Of a stretch of DNA of 64,000 bases, positions 10,056 to 22,469 are shown one piece after another. This stretch comes from Metallyticus violacea (lineage: Eukaryota; Arthropoda; Insecta; Mantodea; Metallyticidae). Under the pieces are notes generated by a model. It had not been told where the DNA came from. It ran no database searches and saw only the letters and a program-made list of their open reading frames with translations. The stretch's first letter is position 1; each line of letters starts with the position of its first letter. The position numbers and the translations under genes were made by a program. Location of the stretch: the NCBI GenBank assembly GCA_030762175.1, contig CM060835.1, forward strand, positions 86,020,001 through 86,084,000, in the 5' to 3' direction.

Positions 10056-11629
10056 ATTATAGGTATTTATAAACACAAACTCATATTATATTTTGTTTTC
10101 ATGAGTTTAAAGGCTGGTCTTTAGATCGATTACCTTGACCGACATATTTGCTTATTAAACAGCCTCATCTTAAACTGGCACTATAATGAATTATTTTTAT
10201 TGGCACTGTGCGAAAATGTCGAGAACAGCACTTTCTTTCTCCAGCTTCTTTGCATCATTCAAATAAAAGCCAACGTGCCGCTGATGTATGTAGGTGTAGA
10301 AAATGTGAGAATTCCAGTTAATGCTGCAGCAATGCTACCTTACAATTTCGCACGACCTTGAGTAACGGTGTGAATGTATATGCAAGATTACATCATTCAA
10401 CATGTAAGTACATCCTATACCGTCCCCATTTGTCCTCTTGCTTCTCTGCTTACCAATCTGAATGTGCCTGCGAAATACTTTAAAAAAATAGCAAATGAAA
10501 TAATTTAAAGGAAGAGTATATACGTGTGTTTTTATATACTCCGTGAAGTAAAAAAACAGGTCAATGCAAATTTTAAAAAAATTAAAAATATCTTTTTACC
10601 TAAGAATAGGATGGAAGGAGCTCAATGTAGTAATTTTAAGGGCAGTTTCATGCTATAAATGAAGCAATATTTCCTAATATCATTTTGGCTGTTAAAGCGT
10701 TATTCGGCCGATTTTTTTTCTTTTCTGCGTAATCTCTCAAGTACTGTATAAATGCATAAATTCCGATTAAGATAATGGAATAAACAAACGGAATTGGAAC
10801 AAAATAAATGTATGATGCTGATTTTTCATTACTGGAAACGCTTTCAATATAAATGGGTCGATATCAAATTTTTTGATGCTCGAAATCTCACACGTTTTTA
10901 TCTCGATACTTCGGTATTTTAATACCTTTAAAAAAAATAAAAATAATTTTTTTATTATTTTGAGAATGTTAATATTTTTTTTAAAAATACATACATTTCT
11001 CAATTACCTAGGGTATTTTTATTACGAGACATTTAATATCTTTACAATTATTGTTAGCGTTGAGAGATTTTTCCACTCCGTAAAAAACAATTTTCATTGT
11101 ACAAGTGCGGCAAATGGCGCGATTTCCACTCACAGAATTCAATTGAAAATAGTTTCAAAAAAGATAACGATCTGTCTTCTGTCACTGAAGTACGGTTTTT
11201 TAAAGACATTTGTATTTCAGACTTATTCAGATCCATCTGCAGAAATTTAAAAAAGGGTTGTGTCTTTTTTTATGGGATCGACGGTACCGTTATCTGCTAT
11301 TTAGAAGCTTATGAATAAACACGTGCTACCACTTTAAACTGTGCTGTTTGTGACAGTATTTAAGTATCAAGCTCATGTAAAGGATTATCTTTCGATATCG
11401 ATACCTGTTGCGTATCGACAGTATCGAAAATCCTTTTTTAATTTTGACGTAAATTAATCTGAAAAGTTTTATGTGAATCATTTCGGTTCGCAAAATTAAA
11501 TTTGGCATCACTGATCTTAATATTTTTGTCTTAGCCTTGATGTTAATAAAAAGTGAGCAATGCAATTATGAACTTATTTTCAGAATAAAGTTATGGAGAC
11601 AAACATTGTGTATCTACAATTAGTGCATA
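10053..11629. other. Unassigned AT-rich DNA with one imperfect hairpin
   Basis: Overlapping short ORFs at 10767-11320 on both strands have no recognisable motif. The one structure of note is the inverted repeat at 11380-11436, listed separately. Confidence 0.4.
11380..11436. repeat. Imperfect inverted repeat (hairpin)
   Basis: The left arm aaggattatctttcgatatc continues gatac. The right arm, read on the other strand, is aaggattttcgatactgtcg followed by atac. The arms are about 24 nt with a 7-nt loop (ctgttgc) and a few mismatches. It contains three or four TATCGA/CGATA blocks. Function unknown. Confidence 0.6.
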
Positions 11630-11800
11630 GCGTCCTTCCTCTTCAACGACAAATGCCGAGGAGGTACCCTAAACATGGGTCTGGGACGCTTCCTTCCCAA
11701 ACACAATTTCATCCCATATATTTGATAATATATATTTGTCAATGGCCTGAATGTCTCATTAGTGAAAACGGACAGTGAACATAAACACTGTATGGTAAAA
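11630..11800 (+). repeat. SINE-C, 5'-truncated
   Basis: It contains caaatgccgaggaggtaccc, 'taaacatgggtctggga', and near its end 'gtgaaaacggacagtgaac', the same order as the body of SINE-C at 39012-39298. The tRNA-like head is missing. The two short ORFs across it are not genes. Confidence 0.75.
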
Positions 11801-12689
11801 TTTAATGAAAGCAAATAATATGACAAGTGTGGTAAGGTTTGGCAGATTTTAAAGAACAGGTGAAACAAATGATCAAAACTTTTACATTTGTTAGCCTTTC
11901 AGTATGTTCAGCCTTCTATTTAGAAAATAATTTGGATTCATTCTATTAGAATTATATAGAAACAAAGAGAGAAAGAATTATAGATACTTTTATTCTAATT
12001 GTGCATTTTATTAGCATTGATTTACATTTAGTAACTATGCCTGTTTGTTCCGATTGTTCTTTTTACATAAACCTTAAAACGATCGACATTTATAAGTATC
12101 TACCTAAGCATTCTGAAAAACGGCTTAACTTTTGGCAAAGAAAAGTGACCTGGAACTTTTCCTAAAGTCACAATTTCAGTATGAAATATGTAACAGTTTC
12201 CATCTTAATGGGGGAACCAGCGTGAATTATTCGCCCTGTAACTACTTCCGTATTGCATACAATGTTTCTCTTTATTATAAACGTCCATGCCTTAAGGTCG
12301 TGCAAGAATAACCTGACACCTCGCCGTTATTTCAGCAACAGGAATCAATCGGTAACCAGCGTAAATATTGAAATTGTATACCTTTGCAGCCTTGTGTGGG
12401 GACCTTCACCCAAAAAGCTCAAATGTACTTACATCAGGCTGTAACAGATTTGCAAATATGTTCCGTGCTTTAGCAATCTAATGCCAAACGATAACTCCAT
12501 GTTTAAAAATGAACACGATGTGCCATAATTTAACACAATAAAAACCTTTTCTTTTACCTCCTTAAGTTAGATGTAACTGTTTTTGCAGTAACAGAATAAA
12601 TAAAACGAATCTAAGTTTTCTATATAAATCCCAAATACGAATTAAGAATGGTCATAATTGTTCTGACAACATACATTTACTCTTTCTCA
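11801..12689. other. Unassigned AT-rich DNA
   Basis: No gene or shared repeat seen. Confidence 0.4.
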
Positions 12690-13110
12690 TAATTTTTATT
12701 GTTCTCAATGTAGTCCCTGTTGGATGCAATGCACCTTTCCCAAAGTTTTTACCAGTCTTCTGGACTTTTTTTTTGTCAGGCCCTTCAGAACCGTCTCCGC
12801 AGACTTTACTACCGCTTCTGATGGTGGAAAATGCTCAACTCATGGAATAATTTTTTCAATTTGGGGAAAAGTAAAAGGAAAAAGTCACATGGGGTTAAAT
12901 CGAACTATAGGGAAGGTGAAGAACACCAAATTGATTTTGTGAGATATTCAGAAACAAAATGAGTGCGGTCGTACATTATCGTGGTTCAGATTGTTGCACG
13001 AAAATATGGCCTTTTGCTTGTGATTGACCTTGCAGAGTATTCAGAAAATACAGTACGGACGCCACTTCGCATCGTGTTTCTTGCGTTAATTTGTGTTCAT
13101 CAAGATGCCG
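12690..13110 (-). pseudogene. Mariner family 1 transposase, 3' fragment
   Basis: The minus strand, read across frames, contains NHDNVRPHS (for HDNARPH, the second catalytic Asp region), a degraded PPYS.DL.PCDF, FPKLKKLFHE, then VKSAETVLKGL and, near 12690, a degraded C-terminus. These match, block by block, the copies at 46595-47566 (APCDVLLFPNLKKRLHGRHF; VAEAILKDLS) and 56494-57500. The N-terminal half is absent or unreadable. Several stops and frameshifts; not functional. Confidence 0.65.
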
Positions 13111-13214
13111 AAGGAAAGTGCAACAGATTGGTGCTCAAGTTTCAAGTGATACGCAGCCGATGGGGAAAATGTGACATGCAAATACCGTTTTTAAAGAAAA
13201 CAATAAGATTGGCC

Positions 13215-16200
13215 TAGCCTACATTCACCGTTTAAAAGAATAAGAAAAACGAGAGAAAAGAAAGTAGTTACATTATGCGGTATAGTCTCAAGAAGATTCT
13301 TGAACATTTGGAATAAAGAGTTTCATCCAAAATGAAAATGTATTGGAAAAGAATTTGTCTTACACCATAATACTTGAAGTTAATAACGCGGTAGAAGGCA
13401 AGGCGAACATAATCCTACAAAATGTGCTCGGATAAATATGCGAGTTTAGTGAATATTTAAGGAGACTAAACATCATGTTAGGTAAACTAAGGTTTAATAT
13501 TAAATGTGTTGGCATAATAAGTAAATATATTAGTTCTATAATCTTTTCGATTGCAGAGACTAAGTTTGTAAAACTAAAACGTTTCTATATTAGCGCCGTT
13601 AAATTTGCGCATTTAGCTATTCATATAAGAGCAAAATATACATTCTTGTGAGATCTTATCAGTTTATGTCCAAGTTCTGATATAAACAAAAATTTGCCAA
13701 CAAGTTCAAAATATGAGCGTCTATTCCTATGTACATTCATCTAATGATACCCGAAGCTTCAATATGTAGAGAACAAAGTCAATGACGCTGGAAAATTCGG
13801 CGAAACCATACAAAACATGCAAAAACAACAAGACACATGTGCTTGAGCATGTAGATTTGACTTGAGCTATACATCCATTATCTAACGGCTGATAATTACT
13901 ATTATTAGAACGATTCGTACAAGAGCATATAATTAGAATCACAGTGTTCCGTGCGCCCATGCCGCGGGTCAGCGCGTGACCTTCATGCTGCTAAACGCTC
14001 ATCTGATGTATTTATAAGCTAGACATGAGAACACAATTTGAATACCATGTGTTGGGGCGAGTCGAAATATCTACCAGGAATGCATGACACACCGTCTGAC
14101 GTCACTTATCGTCTTTTCTTCACATAATATCTTTATTGTACAGTGACACACGCGGATATCCGTCGCGCGATAAGCGAGCGATAGTGGATAGTGTGTAATA
14201 AAGGTAACGTCAATACATGATCACGGTCGGTTATTGTCATCAGGCGCAAGAGTTAATTGGTGACTTCAATGCGTGGAACATAACTATCAGATGAGGTGGA
14301 ATGGTCAGCTTTACCGCAAATTCTTTTATTTTTCTCAGGGCTAAGAGAACGCATGTTTGCGGTTTTTGTCTTACTATACTTATGGCTTAAAAATCTAGTA
14401 TTAATTCTCAGAAGTCCATATAAAGTTTATGTAAAGTATTCAGTCATTTAATATTTAAAAAAGTTAGTCTATCTAGTCGGCTCATTATCCCGATTTGATT
14501 AATTCTACCCACATCATGGTCTCAAGTTTCTTCCTTTCAAAGAAGAAACGGTAAAAGTTGCAAAAACTGGGCTCTAGATGGGCGACAAACACGATATAAG
14601 ATGTGCCGGCCAGAGAGCGCACATGCTTACTCACGACATCCAACTACGAACTGTGAACCCTATGCATTGAGTCCCTTTTTACTTACAACCAAGTTATCAA
14701 GTCCACATGACCAATTCTCGAGATATTAAAAATGAAAAAATCTTGTACTGTAAAATTATTGGTCACTGCTTGTTACCAAATTACGACTTCCTTATGATCA
14801 ACGATATGTAACAGAAGATATCTTACTTATATGTAGGGTTAATACTTTGAACCTAGAATTTTAATACGATTTTAAAATTAAGTACTTTGATGTTAAATAC
14901 TTACATCAGAACTTTTTCAGAACGCTAATGTTTTTGTATTTTAACTTTTAACCTTTTAACTTCCCGTAACAAACGCCAGAGATATTTCGAACGATTTCCA
15001 AAATTTCTTCTTTTCTTTCTGCAAGAGATAAATAGTATTTTTCTGAAATTTGAGTTACTTAGCTTTTTCTTTTCAAAATACGCACGAGCTCTTTTTATTC
15101 GTTTTTATTTTTATTTAAATACGCTTATTCTTCTTCTATAGAATGAAAATAACTTAAAATATTTACAGTAAATAGCAAAGAACTCATTTAGCATTTTTGT
15201 AATATTTAACTGATATTTACATATATGACACGCTATTAGCATAATTTTCCCCTACCATGTAAGGACTTTTTCAAAGTAAACAAAAATATGGAAAAGAAAT
15301 GTCTTCCGATTACAAATGGTACATAAATATAAACGTATACAAAAATAAACGCATCATCATGTTTATTTATTGACCGAAAATCGTTCTCAACATTTAACTA
15401 CCATTGCAAGGCCCACCCCCTTTTTAAAAAAACTTCTGAAAGCAGCTTATGGCATCCTTAGTATTTGCAAGTAACTTAAATGAGAATGCAAGAAATTCAC
15501 TTTCAAAAAAAAAAAAAAAAAATCGTTAGCATGTTTTTCCATTACTTAAAATTGGGGTATTTATATTTTCTTGGTGATTTCTATTAAACTTCTTGCAAAT
15601 ATTTTAAGATCTCTTTTTAGCTACTGATTCAAACTCTGTTCTTGTTATACAGAACAATCCCGCACAAAAGTAGAGCTTTAACTATTTTTTGAGTTCAAAT
15701 AAGTGCTATATTACAAAACGAATCTGTGCATATACAGGTTCTTCATGAATACTGTTAGTGAACAGAAAACACAATTCTATAACTCCAACATGCACTTATA
15801 AATACATCCTTACTTAGTTAATACTGTTGATATTTACATAAAATGTTTAAGTTTTGGGAAAAAAAAAAGATTAACATCACTAACAATCTTTAGATATCAG
15901 TCTAGTTTTATGCCAGTTTTTTGACTGCATATCTGCTCCTTAATTTGTTTTCTTCTGCAAGTTTCGCCTATGTTATGTTGGGAGCGATGTTAAGCATTAT
16001 TCATGCGCATATTTCTATTAACAGAACAACGCCTGGAATTCAGAATTTACATAGGGAAATCGTGAAAGGTATATTCTGTTTTACAAATATTTACTGTGTT
16101 AAAGGTGGGAGAATGAGATGCTAGTACAAACAAATGAAGGGTACAGGAGGAAAACAATCAAAGTTCACTTTTTGTGAAATTTGAGATTTTAGTACCAGTG

Positions 16201-16757
16201 GATTGTAAAAATGTAGTAGTACTACATTCCAACACATTCATGTAGGGGAAACGCCGAATGCAGGCAATAAAAATCAGCACAGAAAAAATATTGTCCAGGG
16301 GAAAAAACGATCGACAGTCCTCTGTAAAATATCTACAATGAGACCATAGCAAAAAAGGGAGCTGATGAAGTTACATCAATGTTGTTTTTCATCACCTGGA
16401 CCCATCAGTTCGAAGATAGCCAGATCTGATGTAATTCGCCAACGCGCTTGAAAATGTAATAATGTTTTCAAGCTTAGCATCTTTGCACATGAAGCATCCT
16501 AATGAACGATGCTGTAATGAGGAAAACATTTGGGAATTTGTACACATCTCTAGCACAAATACGCAAAAGGCCGTAATTATTACATCAAGTTTTGGCAAAT
16601 GTCTTTGATCTATGACAGTTGGAAGGAAAGGTTAGACTCTTAAAAATAAATAAACAAAGGACAAGGAGAGAATAGAATCAAAACGCATCATATTTATTGT
16701 TAATTTTCTGAAATGTTTCTAAAATATGAAACGGTCAAATGAAATGAATATACTCAC
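13215..16757. other. Long unassigned AT-rich stretch
   Basis: In 3.5 kb I recognise no transposon protein and no repeat shared elsewhere. A run of 18 A lies at 15505-15522. A CpG-rich patch at 14090-14180 holds a perfect TGACGTCA (14097-14104) and a perfect cggatatccg palindrome (about 14154-14163). It could be regulatory, but there is no adjoining gene to support this. Confidence 0.4.
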
Positions 16758-16997
16758 GAAGGACTAAAAGATCACCAGCGTGTTGGACAGCCTGATCTAC
16801 GGCACTCTAACCAAGCCTGTAATCACAGTATATCTGAACGAGGTACACAGATTTAAGGTTGATATTCATTAGCAGCATTAATTATGACGGTGATATAGCT
16901 TGTAGTTTTCCAATCGTTTGACGGGAATACAAGTAGGCCGCAGTTGCTCACAGTTCCGCTTGGCGGAGTAACAGTTCCGTTTCCTTGGTTTAGTCAT
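16758..16997 (-). other. Possible exon island on minus strand
   Basis: Two weak signals lie close together. First, an ORF from an ATG at 16997 in good context (ccaccatga) runs 39 codons to 16878 and reads MTKPRKRNCYSAKRN at its start, which is basic and Cys-containing. Second, an exon-like piece at 16806-16758 sits after 'ggttag' and before a strong donor (gtgagt at 16757-16752). It has one open frame reading SAVDQAVQHAGDLLVLR. The local GC content is above its surroundings. I recognise neither peptide. This may be chance; it is recorded because it is one of only two places with this exon-like look. Confidence 0.2.
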
Positions 16998-17865
16998 GGT
17001 GGGATCATCGGGATGATTCGCAACATTCCACAAACGACGCGTCTATCGCAAAAATACAGCTGACACAGCAGATCTTCATTAGTATTGCAGTAGACCTCTC
17101 ACTAAACCTGCATTCTTATGTTTTAAGCAACATTCGAACTTTTCTATTGATACAAATGGAATGAACATCTCGATGACAAATCGCCAGCAATTGTCATGTC
17201 AACACATATAGGCGTTTTATTTATTTTTTCGTTTCTGTTTGTCTGTATTTTTTCAAATTAAAGGACATTAAGACTGAACAAAATGGGCGATAGGATTGAT
17301 CGTCTGGGAAATGATGCAGCATATTTTAATTCCAGACATCTGTGAGAAAAGGACACCCAATTATCCGAAATATCCCGTCATATGTACCCGCTTTCAGTGT
17401 TTCTTTTTTATTGCATTTAAGCTTTCTATTCTAGTTAACTAGTTATATACTTTTATACGAACTTTTATATAATACGAAGAGTGCCTATTCTGCATCAAGT
17501 ACCTATAATGAAATTTATACTTCAAGAAATATTCTACAAAAAGATGTAACTAATTTTCGAATGGAAAAAGAACACAACACTGGGTGTATTTTTATTTTAT
17601 TTATTTAATTTTTTACTTTATGTTTTTTCTTTCTTGTTCGAAAACACTTATTACTCTAAAAGAGAGTAGCATTGTATTTTCTCAGCTCTGAATTAAATGA
17701 CTAATTTGTGCCAAATAAAGAAATTGAAGGTAAGAAAGTAATATTGATAACCACTTGGATCATTATAACGTATGCCACTCCCTCCATTCACAGTTTTAAA
17801 AACCAGAAAAATGGATAAATGGATAATACCAATTTTATCATTGAACTTTCTTTTTGTACATAGCA
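16998..17865. other. Unassigned AT-rich DNA
   Basis: Nothing recognised. Confidence 0.4.
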
Positions 17866-18465
17866 AATGAAATCTGGAATCCTACATAGAAATTAATAAA
17901 CAAAACAAATAAATGGAAATCTTACATCATTCATGAAAAATAGAAACATGAGGTCATTCGAAAAAACAAAAATAGTGACGTCATCTTAAAAATAAACATT
18001 AAGTGTATTTCATCAAAAATAAAAATATAGGCAATTGATAACATAAAATCTGAGATCATTTACTGAAAATAAATAATATAACTTTATAAATAACGGGATT
18101 CTTTACTAAAACAACAATTTAGGGGCCATTCAAAAAAATTATGGATCATTCGAAAAAATGAAAATAACGATTTATCCTTAAAAATAAAAATTTGGAATCA
18201 CTCACTGAAAATAAAAGCTGAAGTCATCCACTAAAATAGAAAACCGAAATTATTCATAAAAATAAATATGAGGTAATTTATAAAATATAAAAAAAAACAT
18301 GGAATAATTACAAAATAAAAATAAAATTTAGTCTCACTAAAAATAAAGTACATGAGATTATATACAAACAAAAATGTATATTCGTTAATCAACGGGTTAT
18401 CCATTAACCTTTTTTGAGTTATTAATCATTAAAAATCTGGGGTCATTTATCATAAGAGGACTTCG
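17866..18465 (+). repeat. Degenerate minisatellite, units of about 20-31 bp
   Basis: About 20 or more head-to-tail units of the loose form 'atgaggtcatt' + 'cactaaaaataaaaat' can be traced, for example 'atgaggtcattcgaaaaaac', 'ctgagatcatttactgaaaa', 'tgaagtcatccactaaaata', 'atggatcattcgaaaaaatg' and 'atgaggtaatttataaaata'. Unit length drifts from about 20 to 31 bp. The array is old, and it abuts the 3' end of the mariner pseudogene at 18505. Confidence 0.8.
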
Positions 18466-18504
18466 ATAAATGTGTGTAAAATAGACATATTTTTTTTTTA
18501 ATTT

Positions 18505-19304
18505 CTCAAAATAATCTTCTTTCAAATCTATCCACTTATTCCAAAAATTTTATAATTTGTTTATCCCATCACTAAAGTGTGATTTTTTCAGCTCTGCAAA
18601 ATAAGTATTTGTTTCGGTGACAAACTTCTCGGTGCGAATTTCTCTCCTGCTAATGTTGGCGAACAGGAAGTAGTCCGAGGGAGCCAAACTCGGAGAGTAG
18701 GGGGAATAGAAAGGACTCTTACCTAAGTTCGATAATTTTGATTTGTGCACTGGCGCGTCATGGTGATGGAACAGGGTATTTTTCTTTGCCAAATGATTCT
18801 TTTTGATCAGCGCAATATTTACTGGTTATGGTATTTCCCTTTTTCCTAAAGTCAATTAAAATGGCATCTTGGTAATCCCAAAACACTTTTTCTGCTGAGG
18901 TAACTGCTTTTCCCTTTTCCATTGATTGCAATCAACTGTTTCCACTGCAAATTCTGCGCGAAGTAACAGTTCGTTCTCTTTTCTGATAATTCGTTAGCTA
19001 ATGCGGCACCCACCTCTCCGATAGATTTTGTATTTGCAAATTATTATGCAAAATATGTTTTCGGTCTTCTGCATCTTCAGTATCCGATCGATTTACCACC
19101 GTATCTTGGAATTTTTTTCAATAATTTCCGGATGTCCGGAACGGTCCGTATCGCATGTACTCGTTCTGTCACACCTAACTCATCAAACCACTTATACACA
19201 TTTCTAAGCAAAGTGGAAAATTCGTTATAGTGTTTGTCCAGATTCGCCTTAGTTTCTGCAGGTGTTGACCCATTTTCAAGCAGTAATGCTTCATTAATAC
19301 ACAA
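18505..19304 (-). pseudogene. Mariner family 2 transposase, broken
   Basis: On the minus strand the N-terminal part from 19304 reads ENGSTPAETKANLDKHYNEF, then a helix-turn-helix-like region ending ATPEIIEKIHD in relatives and visible here only as TVPDIRKLLKKI. The middle (about 18930-18800) gives FWDYQDAILIDFRKKGKTI. The C-terminal part (18792-18550) gives HHHDAPVHKSK, YSPSLAPSDYFLFANI and NTYFAELKKSHF. After a stop near 18548 the tail still reads NKWIDLKEDYFEK (to about 18505), the normal mariner C-terminus. The first catalytic Asp region is not readable. Family membership is clear from HHHDAPVH (for HQDNAPAH), YSPSLAPSDYFLF and the tail. Not functional. Confidence 0.85.
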
Positions 19305-19572
19305 AATTCGCGTTTCTCCATTTTGAATACTTGTTTACAAAGTTAAGCAGGAAAATGGCTCAAACACAACTAGGCTTTGCAACTGTCTATAACCTCCCCC
19401 CCCCCCCACACACACAAATCTCCAGATTCTACATGTCGAATGGAGAATTTAAGGGACGATCGTAAACGCTGTATTCATAACGCGCATGTCGCGAGTGCAC
19501 ACTGCAGTGAGCACTTTGCCTGTAACTTATGATCAATCATAAGCCCCTGAAAAGAGATCATTAGAGAAGAGT

Positions 19573-19640
19573 AGGGTAACCGAGCGGTTCAGAAAGCATT
19601 GCTCTTCTGCGTAAGCTCCAGGGTTCAAATCCCACACAAC
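19573..19640 (+). repeat. tRNA-like SINE head or tRNA pseudogene
   Basis: Box A-like ggtaaccgagcggttcag is followed 35 nt later by box B-like gggttcaaatccc. The arms do not form a clean cloverleaf, and there is no matching body downstream apart from a T-rich stretch. I do not call it a working tRNA gene. Confidence 0.4.
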
Positions 19641-20113
19641 TTTTTTATTATTTTTTTATTATTGGTTTTAAAAGTGCATATGTAGAACGTCATGCTACCT
19701 TAATATCATATTATATTTTAACGTATCATTTTAGTTTCACGGCATTACCTTTGCACACACAAACGTAATCATAAACTAACGTAATCTTTACAAATACCTA
19801 AATAAATACACGAACAGAAACCTTTTATCTTCTAAAGTGAAATCAGAAATAAACAGAAATTAATATCGGGTGTATGAACCCGCAGCATGTATAACTGCCC
19901 TCAATCTTCGGGACATATCAGCAGTGTGAACGACAGGCTACAACATCCCAAGTTTCTGGAATCTGTGCCCATAAGCCGTCTTTTGTTCTTCTTGCATGAG
20001 CAAGGAATGCGTATGCAACATATGCATTTATATCGAACAAACTCTGAAAGAAATAGTATAATACATATTATATATACACATAATATGTATATATGTGTGT
20101 GTGTGAACGTTAA
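19641..20113. other. Unassigned DNA
   Basis: A TA/TG-rich run lies at about 20058-20104. Otherwise nothing recognised. Confidence 0.4.
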
Positions 20114-20282
20114 TTTCCCTCAGTCTTCATAAATGGTAAATGCCGGGGAGGTACCCTAAACTTAGGCCTGGACGTTTCCTACCTTAAATAAACCCTTTCC
20201 TAATAAAACATTTCACCTCTTGTATCATCAATGTTCACCGTCTGTGATTAGTAAAAACGGGCGTTAAACACCATTGAAAAAA
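20114..20282 (+). repeat. SINE-C, 5'-truncated
   Basis: It contains ctcagtcttcataaatggta, aatgccggggaggtacccta, 'atcatcaatgttcaccgtctg' in outline, and aaaacgggcgttaaacacc, matching the body of 39012-39298 closely. The tRNA-like head is absent. Confidence 0.85.
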
Positions 20283-20371
20283 TTTTAACGTTAAAGCTTG
20301 CTGTGTATGGGAAACAATATTACAAAATTAATTGATCATGATATGTTACAAACGTTTATTATAAAAAAGTA

Positions 20372-20443
20372 CTTCGCCGGGAGACGAACCTGCGCTCTTA
20401 ACCGCAGCATCACAGCACATTATGCCACAGAGCTAACGGAACA
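20372..20443 (-). repeat. tRNA-like sequence
   Basis: On the minus strand: gttagctctgtggcataatg (box A-like), then gcaggttcgtctcccgg (box B-like). It resembles the heads in the tandem tRNA-like repeats at 34.5-35.0 kb (gtgacataatgcaatacg). It is probably a SINE head rather than a tRNA gene, because the acceptor arm does not pair well. Confidence 0.4.
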
Positions 20444-20647
20444 CACACACACTAATTACCGTCTTTAGTGCACAACTGCTGCAGTAGCTCAACAGTCACC
20501 ATGTTGCCAAGGTAACGTTGAAAACAACCACCTTTGGAGTTTGCATGGACTTGTCGAGCAGGCCTCGTTATGAAAGTTGGGGTTATTAATAAACATCTTT
20601 TTAAACCACGAGTATTTAAACAGGTCTTTACTTCCGTTAGCAACTAA

Positions 20648-20818
20648 GACCATCTCCTTAGTCTAGTCAGTAGCGTGTCTGGTTACTGGGCGGCTGGTCC
20701 CGGGTTAGATCCCTGGTACTTGCTAAGATGTTGCAAAACGAAGACAGAGGACGCGACGTTCATAAGGCAAATGCAGACTCTCCATGGGCTGTTGTCTTCA
20801 AGGATTATTCTTATTCTT

Positions 20819-20908
<90 letters not shown>
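20648..20908 (+). repeat. SINE-D: tRNA-like head plus microsatellite tail
   Basis: The head has ttagtctagtcagtagcgtg (box A-like) and cccgggttagatccctgg (box B-like). A body of about 100 bp follows, then (TTC)n(TTA)n at 20805-20908. Single copy in this window. No target duplication was identified, so its 3' end is uncertain. Confidence 0.5.
20805..20908 (+). repeat. (TTC)n(TTA)n microsatellite
   Basis: About 12 TTC/TTA-mixed units, then about 20 TTA units. The poly-Ser/Tyr and poly-Leu/Ile frames here are artefacts. Confidence 0.98.
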
Positions 20909-21420
20909 GTCAGGAAACTGAATAGTGAACTTATTTGTAGCAGTGAATTAAAAACATGTATTTACTGCTACGATTGTTTTTTCAGTCTTAAAAGAACTAA
21001 AATTAATGAAAATTATAGGGAAGTTAAGTGTGTTTCGGGGGTAATAGGTATTTATACTGAGCTGAAATGTTAACACAGCATCTCTTACATAAAACAAAAC
21101 CTCATCAGGAATAAATGTACAATTTTCTTCGGACGTTTCAATTTACATATCCCTAAACCAACCGAACAATTCTATCGTCTTATAACCAAATTTACGTCAT
21201 CGATAACACTGGACTCTCATTCAAGCAATAATAAATACACATATTTCATTTAAACATTAGCAAGGAAAAAATATTTAATGTTACACAAGAATAAACAGGG
21301 TTTATGACCTCGTGGAAATTATCGCCCTCGACGTACTCTTGGGTGCTAAACTTCCCTCTTGTGAATAAAATCTTCATCTATTTTCTTATGATATAAATGA
21401 AAAATTCTCGTTTATTAGAA

Positions 21421-21550
21421 AATATGGGTCATTTATAAAAATTCTGAAGTCTTTAAAAAAAAAAAGCAAAATCTCAGAACATTAAAAATATGGATCCATT
21501 GATAAAAATAAAAAATATTGTGGGTAAAACAGGAAAATAAAAATATTATT
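21421..21550 (+). repeat. Second locus of the 18-kb minisatellite
   Basis: Units such as 'atgggtcatttataaaaatt', 'ctgaagtctttaaaaaaa' and 'tatggatccattgataaaaa' share the gg(t/a)tcattt + A-rich layout of 17866-18465. About four to five units. Confidence 0.55.
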
Positions 21551-22469
21551 TAAGTATGAACGCAATTAAATTCAGATGATTATTAAGTCAGGATTTCATT
21601 ATAATTACTGGTCAATGTGGCCCACAATATCGTATGGTCTACCAAAGAGAGTGGAAATTGCAGCGTTTTTAATAATCAATATTAGTACTAACAAAAATAA
21701 CAATTCGTATTCATTAATCAAAATGTTCAATTCAATCAAGGATAAATTTGTTATCATTGAACAATATAAATTTGCGAATGATTCCTGATATATTTGTTTA
21801 CTTTTTTCATATATACAGAAAGTAGAGACAATTACATACAAAGTATAGCAGTATTTTGGATAACAATATATTTTGCTACTTTTCAAAATGTATTTGGTGA
21901 TTTTAAAGCGTATCCTAGCTATGTGCTTGTAGGACATTGTCACCCTTGTGATTGTGTACTATTAGTGGAAGTGTTTTACGCATACCACCATCACCATCTC
22001 TAATAGTGCTGCTTGATTTTAAAATGATACCGTAAGTTAATACTACTAACACATCTATGACGTCGTTAACGTTTAAAGAGCAAGGTTTGGTCATTACAAA
22101 CATTCTTTCTGCGACTTTTAGTTATCTTATCATTCGCTTCATAAGGAGTGTCTATAAAACGCCACGGCGTAATTAAATACCACAGTTTGAATATTAACAC
22201 ACATAAGCTGGTCTAAGCGATAATACCGTTATCGATTTTACTGTTATTTAGCATTCCATTCGTGATATCGGTTCCAAAAATGCCTGATAAATTGTTTCAC
22301 CGAAAAAATGCAAACAAAGAACATATTGCACTTTTCTGAACAGTTCGAAGTGAGGACATAAAATTAAAAGTTGCCATGTTTGGCTTTAAGTCAAAATAAC
22401 AATAAAATGAATTTTATATAGATCGATTAAAACAAAAATAACAAAACACTTATTTCATAGGTCCTAAAA
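21551..22469. other. Unassigned AT-rich DNA
   Basis: The 112-codon frame at 21605-21943 (-) and overlapping frames on + show no motif. Nothing recognised. Confidence 0.4.

Noticed and set aside
17866..18465. CRISPR-like array.
   Set aside because: Units vary in length and sequence throughout with no constant repeat and unique spacers; it is a decayed minisatellite in a eukaryotic genome.
20675..21073. 132-codon ORF with poly-Leu/Ile, and a poly-Ser/Tyr frame.
   Set aside because: Translation of the (TTC)n(TTA)n microsatellite.
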